From the NCBI RefSeq assembly GCF_001895085.1, contig NZ_BDFD01000002.1, forward strand, positions 145,507-209,506: a DNA stretch of 64,000 bases, written 5' to 3'. A program made the position numbers and the translations under genes. This document shows, piece by piece, positions 55,109 to 63,873 of this stretch (the first letter of the stretch is position 1; each line of letters opens with the position of its first letter). The notes beneath the pieces are model-generated. The model searched no databases, had not been told where the DNA came from, and was given only the letters and a program-made list of their open reading frames with translations. This DNA is from Mariprofundus micogutta (GTDB taxonomy: Bacteria; Pseudomonadota; Zetaproteobacteria; Mariprofundales; Mariprofundaceae).

Positions 55109-55897
55109 ATGACTACTAAAAAAGCAGTCACTGCAGCGACGCTGTTGCGCGCCAAGCAGAGTGACGAAAAAATCGTATGGCTGACGGCTTATGATGCCGT
55201 GTCAGCTCAAATTGCCGAAGCCGCAGGCGCCGAAGTGCTGCTTGTTGGCGATTCTCTCGGCATGGTTTCTCTGGGTTTTGATTCTACCCTGCCCGTTACC
55301 CTTGATCATATGATTCACCATACAGCTGCTGTTGTGCGCGGCCGTAGCCATGCATGGGTGGTATGTGATCTGCCTTTCGGCAGCTACCAGAAATCCAAAC
55401 AGCAGGCGTTTGAATCCAGCGTTCGTGTCTTACAGGAAAGCGGTTGCGATGCGGTCAAAATCGAGGGCGGTGAACACATGGCTGAAACCATCGAGTTTCT
55501 CTCCGAGCGCGGCATTGCTGTTGTCGCCCATATCGGATTGACCCCGCAATCAGTCAAGAAATTCGGCTCCTACGGCAAACGTGGAAAATCTGAAGGTGAG
55601 CAGAAACAGTTAACCCGTGATGCAAGAACCGTGAGCGGTGCCGGTGCTGTGGCACTGGTGCTGGAAAATATTCCGGCTGATCTCGCTAATGCAATCACCG
55701 CACATGTAGAGATCCCGACCGTAGGCATCGGAGCAGGTATCGATTGCGATGCACAGGTGCTGGTGTGGAATGATCTGCTGGGCATCTCCGAATCCAACCC
55801 GCCTTTTGCTCCGGCTTACGCCAATGTTCGTGAAACCATGACGGATGCCATTTCCCGCTGGGCTGCTGACGTCAAAGGCGGCGTTTTCCCGAAATGA
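55109..55897 (+). CDS. panB: 3-methyl-2-oxobutanoate hydroxymethyltransferase
   Basis: A 262-residue TIM-barrel enzyme, first step of pantothenate synthesis. The signature VWLTAYDAVSAQIAEAAGAEVLLVGDSLGMV, the catalytic VKIEGGEHM, GIAVVAHIGLTPQSVKKFGSY and TVGIGAGIDCDAQVLVWNDLLG are all present. ATG 55109 follows AGGAATG. It overlaps panC by four bases. Confidence 0.97.
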   Translation: MTTKKAVTAATLLRAKQSDEKIVWLTAYDAVSAQIAEAAGAEVLLVGDSLGMVSLGFDSTLPVTLDHMIHHTAAVVRGRSHAWVVCDLPFGSYQKSKQQAFESSVRVLQESGCDAVKIEGGEHMAETIEFLSERGIAVVAHIGLTPQSVKKFGSYGKRGKSEGEQKQLTRDARTVSGAGAVALVLENIPADLANAITAHVEIPTVGIGAGIDCDAQVLVWNDLLGISESNPPFAPAYANVRETMTDAISRWAADVKGGVFPK

Positions 55898-56757
55898 GAA
55901 TTGCCCACACAACTGCCGAGATCCGTCGACAACTTTCCCCTCTGCGCAGTCGCGGTAAAAGTATTGCCTTTGTGCCAACGATGGGCTGCTTGCATAAGGG
56001 GCATTTAAGCCTGATCGAGAAAGCAAAAGAAGAAGCAGATATTGTAGTGGTTAGTATTTACGTGAATCCACTGCAATTCGGTCCGAATGAGGATCTGGAG
56101 CAATACCCGCGCCCCTTCGATCAGGATGCCAGATTATGTGCTGAAGCCGGTGTCGATTTCATCTTTCATCCAGCCAACCTGTATCCTAAAGCAGGTCCGA
56201 AAATCACGCTCACTGTAGAGAAGCTTTCCGACTGTCTGTGCGGTGCAAATCGTCCCGGTCATTTTGATGGCGTAGTGACTGTGGTGAACCTGCTGTTCAA
56301 TATCGTGCAGCCGGATATCGCTGTTTTCGGCGAAAAAGACTGGCAGCAACTGGCCATCATTCGCCGCATGGTCGCTGACCTGCAGATGCCGATTGAAATT
56401 ATTGGCAGCCCAACCATTCGCGAAGCAGACGGCCTGGCAAAAAGCAGCCGCAACCGTTATCTCTCGGATCATGACCGCAGACAGGCTATAGCCCTGTCCA
56501 AAGCGCTGCTTGGCATGCAGGAACTGGCTGCAGCCGGTGAGAAAGATATTAAAACACTAAAGCAGAGAGCTCATGCAACGCTTGCTGATGCGGGCATCCG
56601 CGCTGAATACCTGGATATTCGTAGTGCGCGCTCTTTGAAAAACAAACGTAAACTGAACAAGCAACCGGCACGTGCCTTTATTGCCGCCAAAGTTGGCAAT
56701 GCACGCCTGATCGATAACATGCCGCTGCCCCTGGCTAGCGACGGAGTGAAATCATGA
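55894..56757 (+). CDS. panC: Pantoate-beta-alanine ligase
   Basis: A 287-residue ATP-dependent ligase that joins pantoate and beta-alanine. It has the nucleotidyl motifs [16 protein letters not shown] (HxGH type) and the KSSRNRYLS (KMSKS-like) loop, plus [16 protein letters not shown] and [10 protein letters not shown]. Start and stop overlap panB and panD by four bases each, so panBCD is one tightly coupled operon that holds all three dedicated steps. Confidence 0.97.
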   Translation: MRIAHTTAEIRRQLSPLRSRGKSIAFVPTMGCLHKGHLSLIEKAKEEADIVVVSIYVNPLQFGPNEDLEQYPRPFDQDARLCAEAGVDFIFHPANLYPKAGPKITLTVEKLSDCLCGANRPGHFDGVVTVVNLLFNIVQPDIAVFGEKDWQQLAIIRRMVADLQMPIEIIGSPTIREADGLAKSSRNRYLSDHDRRQAIALSKALLGMQELAAAGEKDIKTLKQRAHATLADAGIRAEYLDIRSARSLKNKRKLNKQPARAFIAAKVGNARLIDNMPLPLASDGVKS

Positions 56758-57131
56758 AACTGACTATGCTGAAATCTAAAATTCACCGCGTGACCACCAC
56801 CCACGCTGAACTCGATTACGAAGGTTCCTGCGCCATAGATATGAATCTGATGGATAAAGCGAATATTCTGCCGTTTGAACAGCTGCATATATATAATGTG
56901 AACAATGGTGAGCGATTCACCACCTACGCCATTACTGCCGAGCGCGGTTCCGGAACCATCGGTGTAAATGGCGCTGCCGCACACAAGGCCAATCCCGGTG
57001 ATCTGCTTATCATCTGCACCTATGCAGAGCTGGATGCGGCAGAGGCAGAACATTTCAGTCCGGCACTGGTATATGTGGATAGTGATAATGCCATCAGCCA
57101 CACCAGCCACGGTCATCTGGCTGCGGCCTGA
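56754..57131 (+). CDS. panD: Aspartate 1-decarboxylase precursor
   Basis: A 125-residue pyruvoyl enzyme precursor making beta-alanine from aspartate. The self-processing Gly-Ser site is in [14 protein letters not shown] (near 24-25), preceded by [15 protein letters not shown], and the active-site Tyr/Arg region [15 protein letters not shown] follows. It needs no cofactor other than its own pyruvoyl group. It ends the panBCD operon; the FAD protein gene begins 12 bases later. Confidence 0.97.
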   Translation: MKLTMLKSKIHRVTTTHAELDYEGSCAIDMNLMDKANILPFEQLHIYNVNNGERFTTYAITAERGSGTIGVNGAAAHKANPGDLLIICTYAELDAAEAEHFSPALVYVDSDNAISHTSHGHLAAA

Positions 57132-57143
57132 TTCGACGCATAC

Positions 57144-58763
57144 GTGTTATATGCGGTCAGCAACTTCAAGGTTGAACTCGGTGATAATGAAAGCGATGTT
57201 ACAACACATTTAGCCGAATATCTTGGTATCACCGCAGAGCAGCTTATCTCTGCTATCTGTGTCCGCCGTGCCATTGATGCGCGCAAAAAATCACATATCC
57301 ATTTTGTATGCACCTATGAAGTAGAGCTTTCAGTCAGTCTGCATTCGCTCCCCGCTCAGGTGCGTGAAGTGCACAACTCATCCCTCGAGCCGATCAGACC
57401 TGAGATATTCAAACAACAACACTCCGGCAATACACATGTTGTTATAATCGGAGCAGGTCCTGCCGGACTGTTTGCGGCACTGTCTCTGGCCGAGTCCGGA
57501 TTCAGAGTCACTCTGCTGGAGCGCGGCAAACCGGTAGAGACTCGCATGCGTGATATCGGCCGACTGCGTTCGCGTGGCGAACTGGATCCGGAAAGTAATA
57601 TCTGTTTTGGAGAAGGTGGTGCAGGCACGTATACCGATGGCAAGCTGTATACCCGTATCAAACATCCATTTCTGCGTTGGGTACTGCACTGTTTCGTCCG
57701 TTTTGGTGCCAAGCCAGACATCCTGATCGATGCGCATCCGCATCTGGGTACGGATAAACTGGTGCGCATTGTACGCAATATACGCAACCATCTGATCAGT
57801 CTCGGCGTGGATTATCGTTTTGAAACGCGTGTAAATGACCTACTAATCAGCAACGATCAGGTGACAGGTGTTCGCACAGCCTGCGGTGATGAAATCATCG
57901 CCGATAAAGTGATTCTGGCAACCGGTCACTCCGCACGTGATACATTCGAACGCTTGCATGAACTGGGCATTGCCATGGAAGCCAAATCTTTTGCTGTAGG
58001 TGTGCGCGCAGAACATCCACAAGAACTGATCAACCAGAGTCAGTACGGACGTGTTGCACATAACACCGGCTTGGAGGCTGCTGAATATAAACTCACGCAT
58101 CAGGTTCCGGATCACTATCTGAACCGGCGCGGTGTCTATTCATTCTGTATGTGTCCGGGTGGCCTGATTGTACCCTCACCTACTGAACAGGGACGCATGG
58201 CGGTCAACGGCATGAGCAATGCCAAACGTGGCGGGCGCTGGGCTAATTCCGGCATTGTTGTGCAGGTGACGTCCGATGACGTTCAACGTCATGGCCATGA
58301 TTCTAATCCGTTGATGGGTATCGCTTTTCAACGTGAGCTCGAAGAGGCGACATTCAAAGCTGCTGGCAACCGCTACGCAGCACCTGCCATGCGTCTGGTC
58401 GATTTCATCGGCAAGCGCCCTACCGGCAAACTGGCAGATACACGTTTTAAACCTGAAGCGGTTGCCTCTGATCTCTGGCAACTGTTCCCGGACTGGCTGG
58501 CTGAACCTCTGGCTGAGGGCATCAAAGGTTTCGGCCATAAAATGCGCGGTTTTGTCAGTACTGAAGCCAACCTGCTCGGCTCGGAAACACGCACCTCATC
58601 CCCTGTTCGCGTGATGCGCGATGAACAGATGCAGAGCATATCGCTTAAAGGCCTGTATCCAGTCGGTGAAGGTGCAGGTTATGCCGGTGGCATCGTCAGT
58701 GCTGCAGTGGATGGCCTGAAAGCCGCTGCAGCGATTATTGAGCAGCATCACAGTCACAAATAG
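57144..58763 (+). CDS. NAD(P)/FAD-dependent oxidoreductase, uncharacterised (COG2509-like)
   Basis: A 539-residue protein starting at GTG 57144. An N-terminal domain of about 90 residues (ending before HVVIIGAGPAGLFAALSLAESG) precedes the FAD-binding Rossmann fold; ICFGEGGAGTYTDGKLYTR and GHSARDTFERLHELG are typical of this family, and LKGLYPVGEGAGYAGGIVSAAVDG closes the FAD site. The protein class is conserved and of unknown substrate. It is 12 bases after panD and probably co-transcribed. Confidence 0.87.
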   Translation: MLYAVSNFKVELGDNESDVTTHLAEYLGITAEQLISAICVRRAIDARKKSHIHFVCTYEVELSVSLHSLPAQVREVHNSSLEPIRPEIFKQQHSGNTHVVIIGAGPAGLFAALSLAESGFRVTLLERGKPVETRMRDIGRLRSRGELDPESNICFGEGGAGTYTDGKLYTRIKHPFLRWVLHCFVRFGAKPDILIDAHPHLGTDKLVRIVRNIRNHLISLGVDYRFETRVNDLLISNDQVTGVRTACGDEIIADKVILATGHSARDTFERLHELGIAMEAKSFAVGVRAEHPQELINQSQYGRVAHNTGLEAAEYKLTHQVPDHYLNRRGVYSFCMCPGGLIVPSPTEQGRMAVNGMSNAKRGGRWANSGIVVQVTSDDVQRHGHDSNPLMGIAFQRELEEATFKAAGNRYAAPAMRLVDFIGKRPTGKLADTRFKPEAVASDLWQLFPDWLAEPLAEGIKGFGHKMRGFVSTEANLLGSETRTSSPVRVMRDEQMQSISLKGLYPVGEGAGYAGGIVSAAVDGLKAAAAIIEQHHSHK

Positions 58764-58785
58764 AGAAACTGTCACTATTCGCCTT

Positions 58786-59190
58786 ATGAAATTCAGACGC
58801 AGCAAACAAATCTTACTTGCCATCATTGGACTGATGCTGATCGGCAGCTGTAACAAGGATGTCATTCATCGCAGTGACGCAGGAGAGCGTTCGCTGATAG
58901 TGACCGCCTCAGCTTATAATTCAGTGCGCTCACAAACTCAGGGCAACCCCTCCATCGGCGCATGGGGGGATCGTCTCAAACCCGGCATGAAAGTGATTGC
59001 AGTTTCACGCGATCTGATTCGCATGGGCCTGAAACACAATACGCGTGTGAAAATCAAAGGTCTTCCCGGTACATATCTGGTAAAAGACAAAATGAATAAA
59101 CGCTGGAGCCGCAAGATTGATATCTACATGGGGCATGACATCAAAGCCGCCCGCAAGTGGGGCAAACGCAAAGTCACCATCAGCTGGTAA
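58786..59190 (+). CDS. 3D-domain lipoprotein
   Basis: About 134 residues from ATG 58786; the frame to 58738 lies inside the preceding gene. A lipobox (LIGSC) marks it as a lipoprotein. The rest is a double-psi beta-barrel of the 3D type: TASAYNS, GNPSIGAWGDRLKPGMKVIAVSRDL, and VKDKMNKRWSRKIDIYMGHD, the end bearing two of the three Asp that name the domain. Such domains occur in MltA/RlpA-like peptidoglycan enzymes; here it stands alone. Function inferred only as cell-wall related. Confidence 0.8.
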   Translation: MKFRRSKQILLAIIGLMLIGSCNKDVIHRSDAGERSLIVTASAYNSVRSQTQGNPSIGAWGDRLKPGMKVIAVSRDLIRMGLKHNTRVKIKGLPGTYLVKDKMNKRWSRKIDIYMGHDIKAARKWGKRKVTISW

Positions 59191-59204
59191 AGTGGTATCA
59201 GTAT

Positions 59205-59371
59205 ATTATCAAACATTAATATACTTTAATTAACATTTAACTGGGCTCTCACCCTGACCCGTTAATGTTTGATCTGTCCGGAGCAAACTCCCTCCCCCCC
59301 TCCCCTTGTTTCTCCGGACAAAGTTTATAGTGCAAAAATCAGTAAGGGCTCCGGTATAACCGGGGCCCTTA
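59205..59371 (+). ncRNA. Possible structured RNA with C-rich hairpin loop
   Basis: No gene lies here, but there are three nested or successive structures: TCAAACATTAA and TTAATGTTTGA form a long-range inverted repeat; TGTCCGGAG/CTCCGGACA is a 9-base perfect stem whose loop is almost pure C with some T; and AAGGGCTCCGGT/ACCGGGGCCCTT (59343-59371) makes a strong hairpin with a weak T tract. A C-rich loop can pair with ribosome binding sites. Whether it is a separate RNA or the 3' end of the preceding gene is unknown. Confidence 0.35.
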
Positions 59372-59431
59372 TTGCTTAAACTGAACACTCAACGGCTTGC
59401 TGTAATTCTTTTTCGCCATAAGAGTTGGCTG

Positions 59432-59947
59432 ATGCACGACACTGGATTTCCCTACTCTTCAAATCCCGATGCAAAGGTTCTGATTCTAGGTTCGATGCCG
59501 GGAAAAAAATCTTTGCTTGAAGATCAATATTACGCACATCCACAAAATGTATTCTGGCCTATCATGGGGCAGCTATTTGAGTTCGAGGAAAAAATGGACT
59601 ACGAAAAACGCCTATTGTGCTTAGGTGAGAATGGCGTGGCCCTATGGGATGTAGCCTATCAGTGTGTTCGCCCCGGCAGTCTGGATTCGGCAATCAAAAT
59701 GGAATCGGTAGTTGCCAATAATTTTGAACACTTCTTTTCTGATCATCCCGATATCCATGCCATCTTCTTTAACGGAAGAAAGGCTGAAGAACTTTATCGC
59801 AGACTCGTGCAAAAGAACCTGCCTCCAGCATTTCAGCAGATAAAATCCCATCTGCTTCCATCCACCAGCCCTGCCAATGCAGGTATGAATCGCACGCAAA
59901 AACTTGATCACTGGAAAATAGTCAGACAGACCCTTGAAATCGGCTAG
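59432..59947 (+). CDS. DNA-deoxyinosine glycosylase, uracil-DNA glycosylase superfamily
   Basis: About 171 residues from ATG 59432; the frame opens at TTG 59372 inside the upstream hairpin, so that start is unlikely. The UDG-fold motifs are VLILGSMPGKKSLLEDQYYAHPQN (motif A), VALWDVAYQCVRPGS, AIFFNGRKAEEL and LLPSTSPANAG (motif B). These match the deoxyinosine/hypoxanthine glycosylase branch that resembles MUG. It excises hypoxanthine made by adenine deamination. No signal peptide; a single gene. Confidence 0.88.
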   Translation: MHDTGFPYSSNPDAKVLILGSMPGKKSLLEDQYYAHPQNVFWPIMGQLFEFEEKMDYEKRLLCLGENGVALWDVAYQCVRPGSLDSAIKMESVVANNFEHFFSDHPDIHAIFFNGRKAEELYRRLVQKNLPPAFQQIKSHLLPSTSPANAGMNRTQKLDHWKIVRQTLEIG

Positions 59948-59990
59948 CCCCATCCCTATCTATTCACTTCACAGTATTTTGATGCCTTGC

Positions 59991-60022
59991 CTCTGCGTAC
60001 CTTTGCGTACTTTGCGGTGAAA
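59991..60022 (+). repeat. Dispersed GCGTACCTTTGCGTAC-type repeat copy
   Basis: CTCTGCGTACCTTTGCGTAC followed by TTTGCGGTGAAA, just before htpG. The final part recurs at 63831-63843. Confidence 0.65.
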
Positions 60023-60055
60023 GGTTCTGACTTTGACAAGACTTAAGGAGAATAC

Positions 60056-61975
60056 ATGACTGCAACAAAAGAAACCCATGCCTTTCAGACGGAAGTAAAA
60101 CAGCTGCTGGACCTGATGATCCACTCACTCTACTCCAACAAAGAGATTTTCTTGCGTGAACTGATCTCCAACGCCTCTGATGCCGCCGACAAGCTGCGCT
60201 TTGAAGCCACCACGGATGATGCGTTGTTTGAAGGTGATTCCGACCTCAATGTCTTTATCGATATCGATAAAGAGAATCGCACCATCACCATCCGTGATAA
60301 CGGTATCGGCATGAGCCGCGATGAAGTGATTGCCAATATCGGTACTATCGCCCGTTCCGGCACCAAAGAATTTTTCGGTCAACTCAGTGGGGATCAGGAG
60401 AAGGATGCGCATCTGATCGGTCAGTTCGGTGTTGGTTTCTACTCAAGCTTCCTCGTTGCCGATAAAGTGACTTTGACTACCCGCCGTGCGGGCCTTGAAC
60501 ATGAACATGGCGTACGCTGGGAATCTGCTGGTGATGGTGAATATGACCTGGACACTGTTGAAAAAGCGGAGCGCGGCACCGAAATCATCCTGCACCTGCG
60601 TGAAGAGGCCAGCGAATACCTCGATGACTGGAAGCTGAAATCCATCATTCATAAATATGCCGACCATATCCCGTTCCCTATCCGCATGATGGGTACACCT
60701 GCTGCTGCAGAAGAAGGCGAAGAGGTTAAACCGGCTGAAATCGAAACAGTGAATCAGGCATCAGCCCTCTGGACGCGTCCGAAGTCAGAATTGACTGATG
60801 AAGATTACAACAATTTCTACAAACATATCGGCCACGATTTTGAAGACCCGCTGGCGCGCCTGCATCAGAAGCTGGAAGGTAAGTATGAGTACTCACTGCT
60901 GCTCTACCTGCCAAAACGTGCCCCTTTCGATCTCTGGCAGCTGGAAGCCAAACATGGCGTCAAACTTTATGTGCGCCGTGTATTCATCATGGAAGCCAAT
61001 GAAGATCTGCTGCCGCGTTATCTGCGTTTTGTGCGCGGTGTCATGGATACCAATGATCTGCCGTTGAATGTGTCGCGTGAAATTCTGCAGAAGAGCCCGG
61101 CCATGGAAGCGATGAAAAAGGGTGCAACCAAACGTGTGCTGTCGATGCTCGAAGATATGGCGAAAAATGCAGGAACAGCAGATGAAAGCGATGAAATCAA
61201 CACTGATTACGCTGACTTCTGGTCCGAATTCGGCAACTGCATCAAGGAAGGTATCATCGAAGATGCCGCCAACCGCGACAAAATCTCGTCACTGCTTCGC
61301 TTTGCGACAACCCAGTCTGATGAGCAGAGCGTATCACTGAGCGAATATGTGTCCCGCATGCAGGAAGGTCAGGACACCATTTATTACATCACTGCTGAAT
61401 CTCTGGCTGCGGCCAAACACAGCCCGCATCTTGAAGTGTTCCGCAAGAAGGGTATCGAAGTTGTACTTCTGCATGATCGCATTGATGAATGGCTGACCTC
61501 ACACCTCACCGAATTCGATGGCAAGAAACTGCAGTCGATCTCCAAGGGTGAACTGGACCTCTCTAACATCGGTGAAAATGCCGCAGAGGAGAAAAAAGAA
61601 CAGGAAGAGAAAGCCAAAGCTGCAGGGCCTGCTGTTGAAAAGATTAAAGAAGCACTGGGCGATAAAGTGAAAGATGTCCGCACCACGGATCGACTGACTG
61701 AATCACCGGCATGTCTGGTTTCTGATCAGTTTGATATGAGTTCCAATATGGAACGCATACTCAAACAGGCCGGACAGAACGTGCCTGACATGAAACCGAT
61801 TCTGGAGATCAATCCTGATCATGAACTGATTCAGCGACTGGCCAAGATGCGCTCGCAGGACAAAATCAGTGATTTCTCCAGTATTCTGTTCGATCAGGCC
61901 GTGCTGGCTGAAGGTGCACTGCCGGAAGATCCGGCTGGATTCGTGCGCAAGGTCAACGAACTATTATGTAAATAA
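60056..61975 (+). CDS. htpG: Molecular chaperone HtpG (Hsp90)
   Basis: A 639-residue Hsp90. The GHKL ATPase domain shows [33 protein letters not shown] and [11 protein letters not shown]; the middle domain has [28 protein letters not shown] and [11 protein letters not shown], and the C-terminal dimerisation region is complete. It folds and stabilises client proteins under stress. AAGGAG precedes ATG 60056. Single gene; a strong hairpin follows. Confidence 0.97.
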   Translation: MTATKETHAFQTEVKQLLDLMIHSLYSNKEIFLRELISNASDAADKLRFEATTDDALFEGDSDLNVFIDIDKENRTITIRDNGIGMSRDEVIANIGTIARSGTKEFFGQLSGDQEKDAHLIGQFGVGFYSSFLVADKVTLTTRRAGLEHEHGVRWESAGDGEYDLDTVEKAERGTEIILHLREEASEYLDDWKLKSIIHKYADHIPFPIRMMGTPAAAEEGEEVKPAEIETVNQASALWTRPKSELTDEDYNNFYKHIGHDFEDPLARLHQKLEGKYEYSLLLYLPKRAPFDLWQLEAKHGVKLYVRRVFIMEANEDLLPRYLRFVRGVMDTNDLPLNVSREILQKSPAMEAMKKGATKRVLSMLEDMAKNAGTADESDEINTDYADFWSEFGNCIKEGIIEDAANRDKISSLLRFATTQSDEQSVSLSEYVSRMQEGQDTIYYITAESLAAAKHSPHLEVFRKKGIEVVLLHDRIDEWLTSHLTEFDGKKLQSISKGELDLSNIGENAAEEKKEQEEKAKAAGPAVEKIKEALGDKVKDVRTTDRLTESPACLVSDQFDMSSNMERILKQAGQNVPDMKPILEINPDHELIQRLAKMRSQDKISDFSSILFDQAVLAEGALPEDPAGFVRKVNELLCK

Positions 61976-61983
61976 TATGACCA

Positions 61984-62010
61984 CCATCCCCCTCCAGCGG
62001 AGGGGGATGG
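61984..62010 (+). terminator. Perfect hairpin after htpG without T run
   Basis: A 12-base perfect stem CCATCCCCCTCC/GGAGGGGGATGG with an AGC loop starts 8 bases after the htpG stop. There is no T tract, so it may protect the mRNA end or act as a Rho-dependent or factor-aided terminator. Confidence 0.45.
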
Positions 62011-62106
62011 ATGTTTACAAGATGCAATGGCTTCAACATAGTCGGTCATATCTGGCATCGCTCTTGCGAGGGAGATGCATCATGATGATTAGAGGATTGG
62101 CTTAAG

Positions 62107-62862
62107 ATGCTGTCGAAACTATGGAATTTATGTCTGTCTGGACTGTTGTGCCTGTGTATGCCGTTTTCAGCTTCGGCTGAACGTGCTGTTTTACCCTGGG
62201 TTGATACTGGCTGGTCACAGTTACAGAGCGGTGAGATAAATCAGGCACTAAGCACCTGGCAACAGGGCTTGAACAACCTGCCTGACAAACAGTTGCTCGG
62301 TAGTCTCGGTACATTTTCCAATCTTGATTACGCTATCGCAAGAATCAAACGCGCCGGTGTAGATGAAAACGTATTCATGATCAGTTATTCTGGCAGTAGC
62401 AGTCAGATGTATTATGTTCTGACAGCACAGAGCATCGCCAGAAACATGGATATTCGCCAGACTGAAATGGCTGTATTAAAAGAGCGTGTTGGCATGCATG
62501 GCAAACTACTGGCTAACGAAGCTCAAAAATTCAAAACCGGGAAAACAACGAACAAAGCGCTGCATGCCCGCATGCCAACATCGAAAAAATCCACTGCAAA
62601 ACAGCAAGCTATCCTTGCGGTTGAAGAGAGTACTTTCACGATCAACAGCTTTGAAGTGAAAGGCAATAAACGTGTATCCACAGATACTATTCTACTGAGT
62701 CTTAGAGATTACTATGGTTCTGAAAAAACGCCTTCAGAATTCAACAGCATCAGACGTCAGATCATTGATATCTATAATATGCAGCGTGTTTATAATGTGA
62801 AGGTAAACCGGCCCCAATTTATCGAAGATGATACCGTACTCATCAGTATCACCGAGTTGTAA
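62107..62862 (+). CDS. Exported protein with C-terminal POTRA-like domain
   Basis: A 251-residue protein with a signal peptide (about 1-23, ending FSASA). Residues about 30-150 are helical and of unknown type. The last 75 residues read like a POTRA repeat as in ShlB/BamA proteins: FTINSFEVKGNKRVSTDTILLSL, then IRRQIIDIYNMQRVYNVKVNRP and VLISITEL. No beta-barrel follows, so it is not a transporter itself; it may be a periplasmic scaffold or a partner of an outer-membrane system. No partner gene is adjacent. Confidence 0.65.
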   Translation: MLSKLWNLCLSGLLCLCMPFSASAERAVLPWVDTGWSQLQSGEINQALSTWQQGLNNLPDKQLLGSLGTFSNLDYAIARIKRAGVDENVFMISYSGSSSQMYYVLTAQSIARNMDIRQTEMAVLKERVGMHGKLLANEAQKFKTGKTTNKALHARMPTSKKSTAKQQAILAVEESTFTINSFEVKGNKRVSTDTILLSLRDYYGSEKTPSEFNSIRRQIIDIYNMQRVYNVKVNRPQFIEDDTVLISITEL

Positions 62863-62975
62863 ACCAACGAATCAACAGGCCAACTGACAGCCATCCCCTG
62901 CTTATGCTACTATTTCGCCATTGACAATTAAGTTTATAATATTATAATTCCATAATATTTATATGGGGACTTACT

Positions 62976-63485
62976 ATGATGCGTTTTCAACTACCGGCTC
63001 TACTCATCTCAACTTTCATTGCTCTGTTCGGTTTGACCGGCTGTGGTGGTGATTCAGGGCAGACACCTGAGCAAGCTAATATTGCCACTGAGAACCTGGC
63101 CAAAGGCAAAGCATTTATGGAGGCCAATAAAGATAAAGAGGGCATCATCTCGCTCGATAGTGGCATCCAATATCGCGTTATTTCAGAAGGGGATGAGGAA
63201 TCCAGACGTCCCAAGCTGGCTGACAGTGTAAAAATACACTACCGCAGTTTCCATATTGATGGCAGTGAGCTGTATAACACGCGTAATGAAGCTGAACCAC
63301 AAACTGTCGAGGTAAAACATGCGATTCTAGGCTGGAGAAAGGTGCTTCCTTTGATGAATATCGGTAGTAAATGGATGGTATATGTACCTTCTTACCTGGC
63401 ATACAGTTCCAAAGGATATAAAGACACCATCGCACCTCATGAGACTCTGATTTTTGAAATAGAGCTGATGGAAATCGTCTGGTAA
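62976..63485 (+). CDS. FKBP-type peptidyl-prolyl isomerase, lipoprotein
   Basis: A 169-residue protein with a lipobox (LTGC, Cys near 23). A short N-terminal helical segment (LAKGKAFMEANKDKEGI) and the FKBP domain follow: SGIQYRVISEGDEE, VKIHYRSFHIDGSELYNT, GWRKVLPLMNIGSKWMVYVPSYLAYSSKG and the last strand LIFEIELMEI. This is the Mip/FkpA layout, a periplasmic proline isomerase, here anchored in a membrane. Some aromatic active-site positions deviate (YNTRNEAE in place of FDSSYE), so activity may be low. A terminator follows. Confidence 0.88.
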   Translation: MMRFQLPALLISTFIALFGLTGCGGDSGQTPEQANIATENLAKGKAFMEANKDKEGIISLDSGIQYRVISEGDEESRRPKLADSVKIHYRSFHIDGSELYNTRNEAEPQTVEVKHAILGWRKVLPLMNIGSKWMVYVPSYLAYSSKGYKDTIAPHETLIFEIELMEIVW

Positions 63486-63515
63486 AACTCTCCCACTGAA
63501 ACAAAACGGATCAGA

Positions 63516-63556
63516 AATCCCGGTAAAGCCCCCCGCAGCTTACCGGGATTTTTTTA
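63516..63556 (+). terminator. Rho-independent terminator of the FKBP gene
   Basis: An 11-base stem AATCCCGGTAA/TTACCGGGATT around a loop with a run of six C, followed by seven T. Confidence 0.9.
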
Positions 63557-63681
63557 TGCTTTATTGCGCAATACCGACAAACCTCTACTCATGGCAACGG
63601 TTCGGCGTTACTCAAACATATAAGAACTTGCCATGTGATCGTGACCTGCACTCCTTAAACCGTGCCATTTATTTGTTAGTC

Positions 63682-63828
63682 GCCGAGGAGAGGCGGATAA
63701 AGAAGCGATTCAGTGAAGAACAGATTATCGGATTTTTGAATGAGGCGTCGTCGTCAGGCACACCTGTTACGCAGCTGTGTCGGAAGCATGGGTTCTCGTA
63801 TGCATCCTTTTACAAGATTAGTCTTTGA
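63682..63828 (+). pseudogene. IS3-family transposase OrfA remnant
   Basis: The frame reads RFSEEQIIGFLNEASSSGTP, then VTQLCRKHGFSYASFYK, the helix-turn-helix start of IS3-type OrfA, and stops after two more residues. About 50 of the usual 90-100 residues remain and there is no OrfB. It is a decayed insertion sequence. Confidence 0.8.
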
Positions 63829-63830
63829 CT

Positions 63831-63843
63831 TACTTTGCGGTGA
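63831..63843 (+). repeat. Partial copy of the dispersed repeat
   Basis: TACTTTGCGGTGA, identical to the last part of the copy at 59991-60022, placed between the IS3 remnant and the IS21-type end. Confidence 0.45.
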
Positions 63844-63873
63844 CATATACCGAATATGCTATTATACATAGGG

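Noticed and set aside
59372..59431. TTG start extending the DNA glycosylase by 20 residues
   Set aside because: It begins at the edge of a strong hairpin and adds sequence unlike the family.
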